Source: Spirochaetota bacterium (GTDB lineage Bacteria > Spirochaetota > Spirochaetia > Treponematales > Rectinemataceae). From it: a stretch of 16,084 bases of DNA. The notes beneath the pieces were generated by a model. The model was not told where the DNA came from and did not search any database. It worked only from the letters and a program-made list of their open reading frames with translations. This document shows, piece by piece, positions 1-5,960 of this stretch. Made by a program: the position numbers and the translations under genes. The stretch is taken from contig JAEZSM010000115.1 in assembly GCA_023421875.1 (NCBI GenBank), positions 1-16,084 of the forward strand, given 5' to 3'. The first letter of the stretch is position 1; each line of letters opens with the position of its first letter.

Positions 1-896
1 CTTTTAGGGGTGTCGAGTACCGCCTTGAGGGCAGTTTCACCAGGATTGGCTATGGGACCCGGAGGAAGGCCACGATTGATATAGCTGTTATAGGGATCGG
101 GAATTTTTAGATCGGAGTAATAGAGCACCGAAGGGTGTTCCTTGCCCAGCTTTTCGGTTATTACGTAAACGACAGTGGCGCAGGACTGTAGGGGCATGCC
201 GATGGAAAGCCTGTTGGTGAATACCGAAGCGATGAGTCCCGCCTCGGAGGCAAGCCGGTATTCTCGCTCGACGATCGAGGCAAGGATTACCTGGTCTAAT
301 AATTTTCCGGCTTCGGGTCTGGATCGGCCCTCGTTCAGTTCGTCATATCTGGTAAAAAAGCGCATAACCATCCGCTCGGCAACCTTCCAGGCCTCGCTGT
401 CTTCGGGGAACATATAGGTGTCGGGATAGAGGAAGCCTTCGAGACTGGGGGCGGACAATCCCAGCCTCGAGGCAATGTCATGGCTTTCGACGGCTTCCAT
501 AAAGGCCTGGCTAGGGCATATGCCGGCCGCTTCCAACAATGTGGCCACGATTCTGGAGGTGGATCCTTCTGGAATAGTAACCCGACGCTGGGACACCCGG
601 CCCTCGGTGAGCGTGGCTATCAGCGAAGAGAGTGGGCCGCCGGTAAAAATCCTGTAGGTGCCTGCCTTGATGTCGTCTTCCAGCCCCTTGAGCTTTAAGA
701 GGGCGAGGAAGAGTCCCCTCGATCGTACAAGACCCTCTCGCGAAAGGGCTGTGGCCACCGCATTGGCCGAGCTTCCCTTTTCCACGACAAAGCGGATCTC
801 CACAGCCTCTGCGGGTTTTCCTTCATTGCAGGAAAGGAAGAGCAGAACTGCTGCGAGGGCCGGCAGGGCTAAGGTCCAAAGCAGGTACTTTTTCAA
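1..896 (-). CDS. mltG: Endolytic murein transglycosylase MltG (YceG-like), 3' end cut by window
   Basis: MltG cleaves nascent glycan strands at the membrane and ends peptidoglycan chain growth. I read 298 codons from a TTG start at 896; the C-terminus (roughly 40-50 residues by comparison with the E. coli protein of 340) lies outside the window. The TTG is supported by GGAG 7-8 nt upstream (about 904-909) and by the lack of a better in-frame ATG. Family motifs are clear: LEGFLYPDTY at residues 152-161, ASIVEREY at 206-213 with the catalytic Glu at 210, and GLPPGPIANPG at 276-286. The usual LQxDPT stretch reads LQSCAT (236-241). Residues 4-21 are hydrophobic and run into FLSC (20-23), which could be a lipobox, so the protein may be a lipoprotein instead of a single-pass membrane protein. 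It lies 17 nt after the YkgJ-like gene, probably in the same transcript. Confidence 0.93.
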   Translation of the reverse strand, partial: MKKYLLWTLALPALAAVLLFLSCNEGKPAEAVEIRFVVEKGSSANAVATALSREGLVRSRGLFLALLKLKGLEDDIKAGTYRIFTGGPLSSLIATLTEGRVSQRRVTIPEGSTSRIVATLLEAAGICPSQAFMEAVESHDIASRLGLSAPSLEGFLYPDTYMFPEDSEAWKVAERMVMRFFTRYDELNEGRSRPEAGKLLDQVILASIVEREYRLASEAGLIASVFTNRLSIGMPLQSCATVVYVITEKLGKEHPSVLYYSDLKIPDPYNSYINRGLPPGPIANPGETALKAVLDTPK

Positions 897-913
897 AATG
901 AAAATCTCCAGGC

Positions 914-1369
914 TTACAGAGGATAATAGAGCTTACGATGATTACACCGTTCTGTCAGGTAGGCTTCTATCAGTTTTTTAGGCACCCCGGGGCCTCTGCC
1001 GATCCCCGGACATGAGCGGGCTTCTTCGAGCCAGCTTTCTCGTGAATCTAGGATTTCCTTCCAAAACGGATAGCTCCTGCACTGCAGAGGACGGGCAGGA
1101 TAGACCGAACACCTCCCTGCTTCGAGAAATATACAGTCGTAGGTGGATTGGCCGGTTTTTATCTCCAGGAGGCTCAGCGCCAGCCCCTCGCCGGTGTCGA
1201 CCCAGCGGCAGTAGGTTTCGATAAAAGCTTCCTGCGTAATCCCGAGCTGTTCGAGCAGCCGATCGAGGTCCTCGCGGCTCAGCCAGACAAAACCGGGAGC
1301 GCCGCTGCAGCAATAGGAACAGGCGCTGCATTCAAAGCAGAGATCGGAAAGGTCGTCCTGGTCGATCAT
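914..1369 (-). CDS. YkgJ-family cysteine-cluster protein (putative Zn/Fe chelating)
   Basis: A 151-residue protein with 11 cysteines. An N-terminal cluster at Cys 11, 14, 17, 20 and 21 (CxxCxxCxxCC) is followed by Cys 79, 87 and 97 in the pattern CIFLxxxxCxVYxxRPLQCRxYPF, and then Cys 120 and 142. This is the signature of the YkgJ / CxxCxxCC metal-binding family, thought to bind zinc or iron-sulfur; its biochemical role is generally unknown. I chose ATG at 1369 because GGAGGAAGG lies directly upstream. The frame stays open further upstream, but that part runs through tRNA-Tyr and the terminator and cannot be coding. mltG follows after 17 nt. No promoter can be seen in the short space between the tRNA terminator and this start. 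Confidence 0.88.
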   Translation of the reverse strand: MIDQDDLSDLCFECSACSYCCSGAPGFVWLSREDLDRLLEQLGITQEAFIETYCRWVDTGEGLALSLLEIKTGQSTYDCIFLEAGRCSVYPARPLQCRSYPFWKEILDSRESWLEEARSCPGIGRGPGVPKKLIEAYLTERCNHRKLYYPL

Positions 1370-1390
1370 CCTTCCTCCGTGAGGGGGGCG

Positions 1391-1423
1391 AAACAAAAAA
1401 AACCTCCTCGTGAGGAGGAGGTT
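1391..1423 (-). terminator. Intrinsic terminator after tRNA-Tyr
   Basis: On the minus strand a perfect 9-bp stem (1415-1423 with 1401-1409, loop of 5) is followed by a T-rich run (1391-1402). It begins one base beyond the 3' end of mature tRNA-Tyr, so it should end the Thr-Tyr tRNA transcript. It ends only about 20 nt before the ATG of the YkgJ-like gene. Confidence 0.9.
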
Positions 1424-1424
1424 A

Positions 1425-1507
1425 TGGGGAGAGAAGGATTTGAACCTTCGAAGGCGTAAGCCAACAGATTTACAGTCTGCCCCCTTTGGCCGCTCGGGAA
1501 TCTCCCC
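1425..1507 (-). tRNA. tRNA-Tyr (anticodon GTA)
   Basis: An 83-nt type II tRNA. The acceptor stem GGGGAGA pairs with TCTCCCC, and the discriminator is A. The anticodon loop CTGTAAA gives GTA (plus-strand 1471-1473). There is a long variable arm and a T-arm loop with TTCGAAT. CCA is not encoded; the next bases are TAA, so a CCA-adding enzyme is needed. It lies 24 nt after tRNA-Thr in the same transcript. Confidence 0.97.
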
Positions 1508-1531
1508 AAATAGGGCGCCATCAAATCCTCG

Positions 1532-1604
1532 AGCCATCTCCCGGAATCGAACCGGGGACCCCGAGATTACAAGTCACGTGCTCTGCCTACTGAGCTAAGA
1601 TGGC
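1532..1604 (-). tRNA. tRNA-Thr (anticodon TGT)
   Basis: A 73-nt cloverleaf. Acceptor GCCATCT pairs with AGATGGC, the D-arm is GCTC/GAGC, the anticodon loop is CTTGTAA with anticodon TGT (plus-strand 1569-1571), and the T-arm is CCCGG/CCGGG around TTCGATT. The anticodon stem CGTGA/TCTCG has one T-T mismatch in the middle. CCA is not encoded. It is the first gene of a two-tRNA unit. Confidence 0.96.
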
Positions 1605-1619
1605 ACTGCGATAGAGCCG

Positions 1620-1649
1620 ACTATACTGAAAAGCCTGCGAATGAGTCAA
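1620..1649 (-). promoter_or_regulatory. Sigma-70 promoter for tRNA-Thr/tRNA-Tyr
   Basis: Minus strand: TTGACT (-35, 1644-1649), an 18-bp spacer, then TATAGT (-10, 1620-1625). The predicted start is near 1613, about 9 nt before tRNA-Thr. The downstream discriminator is GC-rich, as in stable-RNA promoters. The -10 box overlaps the TAG stop codon of surE (1621-1623). Confidence 0.75.
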
Positions 1650-2433
1650 GGGCACCGGGTGAGCTTTCTATTCTCCCGGGCAAAAACCGCTGGCCGTTCC
1701 AGGATTCGGGCTGGGATGCTACTGGGTGTATCTGGATAAGACTTAAGGCTATCTCGCCCTCGGCCACGGCGTGGTGATCCGAAACAGGGTCGGGAAGCCG
1801 CTCGCTCTTGCCCTCCCCCAAAAAACAATACCGATAACCGTCCAGGCCGTCGAAACAGCTCAAGGCGTCGTGATACCGGTTTATCCCAGGCAGGGTCCAA
1901 CGGGCAGGCCGTTCGGCCTCGTCCGCCGAAGGGCAGTTGATATTGATGAAACAGTCCTTCCTCCAGTACGACAGCAGGGCCTCGAGGTTGCGGGCGACAA
2001 AGGAGGCGCTGCATCGGTAATCCAGGGGAGCCTTGTACTGGGCGCAGGAAACCGCTATGCCCGGCACGCCGGCCAGGGCGGCCTGCCGGGCGGCGCCGCA
2101 GGTGCCCGAGTATATGATGTCGGTACCCATGTTCGGACCCCTGTTGATGCCCGAGACGACAAGGTCGGGCATCCAGGGAAGTATGCCTAGGCCTGCCACG
2201 ATCACACAGTCCGCGGGGGTTCCAGAACAGCTGTAATAGGCTTCCTTGAGTTTCCGTACCTTCGTGGGGTGCCGCAGCGTCATAGCGTGGGAGACGCCAG
2301 ATCGTTCTCCCTCGGGGGCGAGGACTATTATTTCCCTGTCCTTGCCCCCGTAGGCTTCATCGGAAAGGTAGCTGACAAGGACGGACAGACCCTCGGCATC
2401 TATGCCGTCATCGTTGGTGACAAGAATGCGCAT
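1621..2433 (-). CDS. surE: 5'/3'-nucleotidase SurE
   Basis: SurE removes phosphate from nucleoside monophosphates and is linked to stationary-phase survival; it is a metal-dependent cytoplasmic enzyme. At 270 residues it has normal length. The N-terminus reads MRILVTNDDGIDAEG, with metal-ligand Asp 8 and 9. PEGERSGVSHAMTL (40-53) supplies the Ser ligand, CSGTPADCV (69-77) follows, and VSGINRGPNMGTDIIYSGT (93-111) holds the Asn ligand. I chose ATG 2433 over the adjoining TTG at 2436 because GGAG (2440-2443) is 6 nt from the ATG but too close to the TTG. The gene starts 13 nt after the galactokinase-like stop, so the two are probably cotranscribed. Confidence 0.95.
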   Translation of the reverse strand: MRILVTNDDGIDAEGLSVLVSYLSDEAYGGKDREIIVLAPEGERSGVSHAMTLRHPTKVRKLKEAYYSCSGTPADCVIVAGLGILPWMPDLVVSGINRGPNMGTDIIYSGTCGAARQAALAGVPGIAVSCAQYKAPLDYRCSASFVARNLEALLSYWRKDCFININCPSADEAERPARWTLPGINRYHDALSCFDGLDGYRYCFLGEGKSERLPDPVSDHHAVAEGEIALSLIQIHPVASQPESWNGQRFLPGRIESSPGALDSFAGFSV

Positions 2434-2446
2434 CAAATACTCCGGT

Positions 2447-3595
2447 TCAGTTAGATGTGACTTTCATTCCGCCTGTTATGGCCGTTTCGTATACTTGAGC
2501 CTTAAAGCCGAATATTCGTTCGTACTCTTCTAGCCGTTTTTTGTATTCTTCCAGGGCGTCGGAACGCAGCACCGTGAAGATGCAGCCGCCGAAACCCGGA
2601 CCTGTCATGCGGGAGCAGAGTATGCCGTCGATCTCCAGGGAGCGCTTTACCAGCCAGTCCACCTCGGGGCAGGAAATTTCGTAATGATTGCGAAGGGAAG
2701 TATGGGATTTGTTAAGTATTCTGCCGAATGTCGGAGCATCCTGCCGGGCAAGGGCTTCTTCGGCTTCCAGAACCCTGCCCGTCTCTTCGATGACATGGAT
2801 GCAGCGTCGACGGACGCTCTCGGGTAACAACCCCATCAGATCGTCAAGTTCGGACATACGTATGTCCCGCAACGTCTTGTCGCCCCGGGGCGACAGAAGC
2901 TTGAGGCACTTTCTGCAGTCTTCGCCCCGCTGCCTGAGTTCCTGTTCGGCGGAAATGCGCGGAACCCTGGAATCGGTGAGCACCAGGCTCCAGCCCTCGT
3001 CCAGGAATTGGACAGCCCTTCGCCGGGGTATGCGAAGGTCGATGATCGAAAGTGCCCTGGATCCGGGCGAGATGCAGGTCAGATAATCGTATAGGGGTGC
3101 CGGTTTTTCCATAAAAAAAGCTTGGGCGCTGCAGGTTTGAATGGCCAGCTCTTCGTTTTTGATGGGAAGGTCATAGATGCTCCGCAATGCCAGGGCCGTG
3201 GCCATGTTAATAGCCGCCGAGATGCCCAGGCCCAGGCCTGGAGGGACATCGCCCATAATCGTCACGTTCACGCCACGGACCTGCACGTCGTAGTTTCTGG
3301 AAAAATAATCGAAAATGGATTTGACGTTGTTGGCCCACCGGTCTTCCCGCTTGTATTTCAAGGTGCCGGTGGATGCACGCTTGCGCTCACCCAGGTCGGC
3401 GGCGAAAAACCGCATGGAAGCGTCCTTGCGCTGGGAAATGGCCACCTTCATCTCGAAGGACGAAGCCGCCGCCAGCACGATGCCCTCGCTGTCAGCCGTG
3501 TGCTCGCCCAACAGCTTTATCACCGCGGGGGCCGAAGCGACACAGAGGGGCGGGGTTTCATATTCGGTCTGATGAACCGCGGCGATGTCTCTCAT
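2447..3595 (-). CDS. galK: GHMP kinase, galactokinase-like
   Basis: A 382-residue GHMP-superfamily small-molecule kinase. N-terminal APAVIKLLGEHTADSEG (23-39) matches the galactokinase signature region. The ATP-loop is GDVPPGLGLGISAA (115-128), and the C-terminal motif SRMTGPGFGGC (328-338) is typical of galactokinase, as is NKSHTSLRNHYEIS before it. Asp 170 in PLYDYL matches the catalytic Asp of the family. However, the catalytic Arg of GalK (APGRVNLIGEH) is Val here, and the sugar-binding Asp after GEHT is Ala. The preferred substrate may therefore not be galactose. The start is ATG 3595, preceded by AAGGA; the adjacent TTG at 3598 has no room for a ribosome site. No galT, galE or sugar transporter is in the window. 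surE follows. The gene symbol is the closest family name, not a proven function. Confidence 0.8.
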   Translation of the reverse strand: MRDIAAVHQTEYETPPLCVASAPAVIKLLGEHTADSEGIVLAAASSFEMKVAISQRKDASMRFFAADLGERKRASTGTLKYKREDRWANNVKSIFDYFSRNYDVQVRGVNVTIMGDVPPGLGLGISAAINMATALALRSIYDLPIKNEELAIQTCSAQAFFMEKPAPLYDYLTCISPGSRALSIIDLRIPRRRAVQFLDEGWSLVLTDSRVPRISAEQELRQRGEDCRKCLKLLSPRGDKTLRDIRMSELDDLMGLLPESVRRRCIHVIEETGRVLEAEEALARQDAPTFGRILNKSHTSLRNHYEISCPEVDWLVKRSLEIDGILCSRMTGPGFGGCIFTVLRSDALEEYKKRLEEYERIFGFKAQVYETAITGGMKVTSN

Positions 3596-3664
3596 CAATC
3601 CTTCTTATAGGCGAGGCTTGCGTTCTTTCCCGCGGCGCGGCGAGGAAAAACGTACGATTGCCAT

Positions 3665-3693
3665 ATTTTATCTTATTTTTTGTTTTGGTTCAA
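3665..3693 (-). promoter_or_regulatory. Candidate promoter for galactokinase-like gene and surE
   Basis: Minus strand: TTGAAC (3688-3693), a 17-bp A-rich spacer, then TAAAAT (3665-3670). This gives a start near 3658 and a leader of about 60 nt. The site overlaps the last codons of the upstream small gene. Confidence 0.5.
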
Positions 3694-4020
3694 CAAAAAA
3701 ACGTTTCCCGCCCTGATCATTTTTTCCAGGCGCAGAAGCTGGCGCTGGGCTTCTTTGAGCTCGCCCTCATACCGATGGCGCTCCTTTATCTTTGCCTCCA
3801 CTCCCTTTACCTTCCACGAGCCTTCCTTGCCGACATATTCTGTCACAACCCTTCCGTCCACTCGCTTAACCAGGTAGACGTAGTTGGCCTTACCCCGCTG
3901 CTTGAGGGTCAAGGAGCCTTTGGGTCTCTGCTGACACTCCTGTCCGAGCATTATTACTCTGCGCAATACCTGCTGGTGTTCGCTCTGGAGTATTGTTTCG
4001 ATGGCGTTGCTCATGGCCAT
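3673..4020 (-). CDS. Small basic protein of unknown function (possible DUF6788-like)
   Basis: A 115-residue basic protein that I do not firmly recognise. The middle part (GSLTLKQRGKANYVYLVKR, then VDGRVVTEYVGKEG) has the pattern GSL...YxYLxxR.dGKVxxxYVGK seen in small DUF6788-type proteins. The remainder (about residues 70-105, KIKERHRYEGELKEAQRQLL) looks like an amphipathic or coiled-coil helix. No Shine-Dalgarno site is visible before ATG 4020 or the second ATG at 4014. A TATACT box lies only about 9 nt before the first ATG, so translation may be leaderless. The gene sits between tRNA-Arg and the galactokinase-like gene, and the flank at 4021-4114 is AT-rich compared with the rest of the window. 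It is oriented with its neighbours, and its amino-acid pattern looks protein-like, so I accept it with moderate confidence. Confidence 0.6.
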   Translation of the reverse strand: MAMSNAIETILQSEHQQVLRRVIMLGQECQQRPKGSLTLKQRGKANYVYLVKRVDGRVVTEYVGKEGSWKVKGVEAKIKERHRYEGELKEAQRQLLRLEKMIRAGNVFLLNQNKK

Positions 4021-4114
4021 GATAAAGGAGTATACACTATGAAGTAGCAGGCTGAATAGGAAAAAAAAGGATTTTTAAAATAAAAGAAAACTGAAACTGA
4101 AGAATCGACTAAAA

Positions 4115-4188
4115 TGAGCGATGCGCGATTCGAACGCGCGACCTTCGGCTCCGGAGGCCGACGCTCTATCCAGCTGAGCTAATCGCTC
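4115..4188 (-). tRNA. tRNA-Arg (anticodon CCG)
   Basis: A 74-nt cloverleaf. Acceptor GAGCGAT pairs with ATCGCTC, the discriminator is A, and the D-arm is GCTC/GAGC. The anticodon stem TCGGC/GCCGA holds loop CTCCGGA, with anticodon CCG at plus-strand 4152-4154. The T-arm is GCGCG/CGCGC around TTCGAAT. CCA is not encoded; TTTT follows directly. I found no convincing hairpin terminator downstream, only T-rich sequence. Confidence 0.97.
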
Positions 4189-4231
4189 GTGCGTCCTTTC
4201 GATCAACGGCAAAAGGACCAAGAGCGAAGGC

Positions 4232-4261
4232 ATGATAATACGAGGCCGGCAGATCAGTCAA
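4232..4261 (-). promoter_or_regulatory. Candidate promoter for tRNA-Arg
   Basis: Minus strand: TTGACT (4256-4261), an 18-bp spacer, then TATCAT (4232-4237). An alternative -10, TATTAT (4235-4240), would have a 15-bp spacer. The predicted start is near 4225, about 37 nt before the tRNA. The -35 hexamer and spacer length match the tRNA-Thr/Tyr promoter at 1620-1649. Confidence 0.6.
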
Positions 4262-4310
4262 TCAGGCCCAGGGCTAGACTGGTAAGGCACCGGGCGGGCA
4301 TGATGCGTTT

Positions 4311-4958
4311 ATGGAACGCCTTATTCTCGCCTCCTCTTCTCCCCGGAGAAAAGAAATTCTAAAAACCCTGTCTATTCCCTTCGTCTCATTTTCACCGGAC
4401 CTAGACGAAAGCATCTATGATGCGTTGAAACCCGAATTCCGGGTGCAAGCGCTGGCTGAGGCTAAGGCCTTGGCGGTAAAAACGGCATTCCTGGCCGAGG
4501 GGCGGCTTGATGTTTCCCTGTCTCGCCTCCGACTGGTCATCGCCGCCGATACCCTTGTCGTGCTCGGCTCAGGATCCAGTATCACGGTAATCGGCAAACC
4601 CTCCTCCCTGGATGAGGCCCGAACCATGCTCTGCCTCTTGCAGGGTAAAACCCACAGGGTGTATTCGGGACTCTGTCTTCTCGATCTGGATACTGGAAAA
4701 AGAGAAAGCGTGGTCGCATGCACGACACTACGCTTCGCGTCCATGACAGAGGCGGAGATTGTGCGCTATCTGGACAGCGAAGAGTGGATAGGCGCGGCTG
4801 GGGCTTATCGAATCCAGGGACAGGCTTCTTATTTCATAGAAAGCATCCGAGGCTCCTGGTCCTGTGTGATGGGCTTGCCAATACGGGAGCTTTATGGCAT
4901 TCTAAACCGTGCCGGCTATGAATTTACGCCGGAAAAGGGCGTTTTGAAAACGCCTTAA
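4311..4958 (+). CDS. maf: Maf-family nucleoside triphosphate pyrophosphatase (YhdE-type, probably dTTP/UTP)
   Basis: Maf proteins hydrolyse non-canonical or excess nucleoside triphosphates to monophosphate and pyrophosphate in the cytoplasm. This one has 215 residues, with ASSSPRRKEIL at 7-17 (the phosphate-binding SxSPRR motif), AADTLVV at 78-84 (the catalytic Asp), GKP at 95-97 and HRVYSG at 115-120. EWIGAAGAYRIQG (158-170) resembles the YhdE (dTTPase/UTPase) subgroup and not the m7GTP-specific YceF subgroup. A short family-atypical insertion is visible near residues 63-73. The ribosome site is weak (GGGCGGG, about 10 nt upstream). Two earlier ATGs nearby are out of frame. It is divergent from tRNA-Arg and precedes the rpsB run. 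Confidence 0.92.
   Translation: MERLILASSSPRRKEILKTLSIPFVSFSPDLDESIYDALKPEFRVQALAEAKALAVKTAFLAEGRLDVSLSRLRLVIAADTLVVLGSGSSITVIGKPSSLDEARTMLCLLQGKTHRVYSGLCLLDLDTGKRESVVACTTLRFASMTEAEIVRYLDSEEWIGAAGAYRIQGQASYFIESIRGSWSCVMGLPIRELYGILNRAGYEFTPEKGVLKTP
4938..4954 (+). other. Inverted repeat at the end of maf
   Basis: GGCGTTTT and AAAACGCC surround one G, a perfect 17-nt inverted repeat that ends just before the maf TAA. It is followed by TTAATCTT, which is too short a T tract for a confident terminator, so partial termination is possible. Confidence 0.4.
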
Positions 4959-4974
4959 TCTTCCGCCCGCGCCG

Positions 4975-4986
4975 GGCATATATGCC
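4975..4986. other. 12-bp perfect palindrome upstream of rpsB
   Basis: GGCATATATGCC lies between maf and rpsB. It could be a protein-binding site or chance. I could not place a convincing -35/-10 pair around it, so the promoter of the rpsB operon remains unassigned. Confidence 0.3.
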
Positions 4987-5016
4987 AGGGTCTGCGGGAC
5001 GAGAATAAGAGAAGGG

Positions 5017-5036
5017 GATCGGCTCACAGGCCGATC
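5017..5036 (+). promoter_or_regulatory. Hairpin in the rpsB leader
   Basis: GATCGGC and GCCGATC form a perfect 7-bp stem with a 6-nt loop. It ends 2-3 nt before the Shine-Dalgarno GGGAGG (5039-5044) of rpsB. It is not followed by T residues, so it is not a terminator. It could tune translation initiation of S2. Confidence 0.5.
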
Positions 5037-5049
5037 ACGGGAGGAACAC

Positions 5050-5949
5050 GTGGCAGTAGTCACCATGAAGAACCTGCTCGAGTCCGGTGTGCATTTCGGC
5101 CATCAGGTAAAGCGCTGGGATCCCAGGATGAAGAAGTTCATCTTTGCCGAGCGAAACGGAATTCACATCATCGATCTGCAGAAAACCATCCAGGCGATCA
5201 AAGACGCCTACGACGCGGTTCAGAAAACCGTGAGCTCCGGAAAATCGGTGCTCTTCGTCGGAACCAAAAAACAGGCCCAGACGGCCATCCAGAAAGAAGC
5301 CGAGCGCTGCGAGCAGTTCTACATCAACAACCGCTGGCTCGGCGGCATGCTCACCAACTTCAGCACCATCAAGAAGTCAATTCAGCGCCTTAAGAAAATC
5401 GAGCGCATGGAGGTGGACGGCACCTTCGAGAGCCTCACCAAGAAGGAAATCGCAAGTCTTCAGAAGGAAAAGGTTAAGCTCGAGAAAAACCTTGGCGGAA
5501 TAAAAGAAATGAAGGATCTTCCTGGCATCATCTTCGTGGTGGATACAAGGAAGGAAGCCATCGCCGTAGCCGAGGCCCAGCGCCTGGGAATTCCCATCGC
5601 CGCCGTGGTGGACACCAACTGCAACCCCGAGGGGATCACCTACCCCATTCCGGGCAACGATGACGCCATCAGGTCCATAAGCCTCTTTACCCAGATAATT
5701 GCAAACGCCGTCGTCGAAGCCGGCGCATCCGAAGGTCTCAAGATCATCGAGAGCCTTCCCGCCGAGGAGACCGAAGAGGTCCATACCGATGCAGTACGCA
5801 AGGAAGAGGAAGAGGTCGAGGTGGACATCGATAGCTATGCGGCCAAGGCGGAAACCGCCGAGCCCAGCGCTCCCGCCCCAGCGGAGGAAGCGGAGCCCGA
5901 GGCGAGCCTTCCCATCATCGATGAAGACAAGCTTTACGAGACAAAGTAA
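5050..5949 (+). CDS. rpsB: 30S ribosomal protein S2
   Basis: S2 is a small-subunit protein needed for 30S assembly and S1 binding. The product has 299 residues, and the sequence from MKNLLESGVHFGHQVKRWDP onward is typical, with later conserved stretches FVGTKKQAQ, NNRWLGGMLTNF and PGIIFVVDTRKE. The start is GTG 5050 with GGGAGG 6-11 nt upstream; an internal ATG at codon 6 lacks such a site. The last 60 or so residues form an acidic tail rich in Glu, Ala and Pro that goes beyond the usual S2 core. It is the first gene of the rpsB-tsf-frr-uppS-cdsA-dxr-rseP run. Confidence 0.97.
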   Translation: MAVVTMKNLLESGVHFGHQVKRWDPRMKKFIFAERNGIHIIDLQKTIQAIKDAYDAVQKTVSSGKSVLFVGTKKQAQTAIQKEAERCEQFYINNRWLGGMLTNFSTIKKSIQRLKKIERMEVDGTFESLTKKEIASLQKEKVKLEKNLGGIKEMKDLPGIIFVVDTRKEAIAVAEAQRLGIPIAAVVDTNCNPEGITYPIPGNDDAIRSISLFTQIIANAVVEAGASEGLKIIESLPAEETEEVHTDAVRKEEEEVEVDIDSYAAKAETAEPSAPAPAEEAEPEASLPIIDEDKLYETK

Positions 5950-5960
5950 GGAGTCCCACA

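Noticed and set aside
1370..1537. Upstream extension of the YkgJ-like reading frame
   Set aside because: It would run through the terminator and tRNA-Tyr; the strong ribosome site is at the ATG at 1369.
3373..4047. Long plus-strand open frame across galK and the small gene
   Set aside because: It covers the N-terminal half of the kinase in antisense and has no family features. The ATG AAG TAG with a good AAAGGAG near 4038 is only a two-codon frame.
4050..4114. Terminator for tRNA-Arg in the T-rich minus-strand stretch
   Set aside because: There are T runs but no stable GC stem ahead of them.
4189..4310. Plus-strand promoter for maf in the gap after tRNA-Arg
   Set aside because: Only a TAGACT-like box at 4275-4280 was found, with no usable -35; not strong enough to list.
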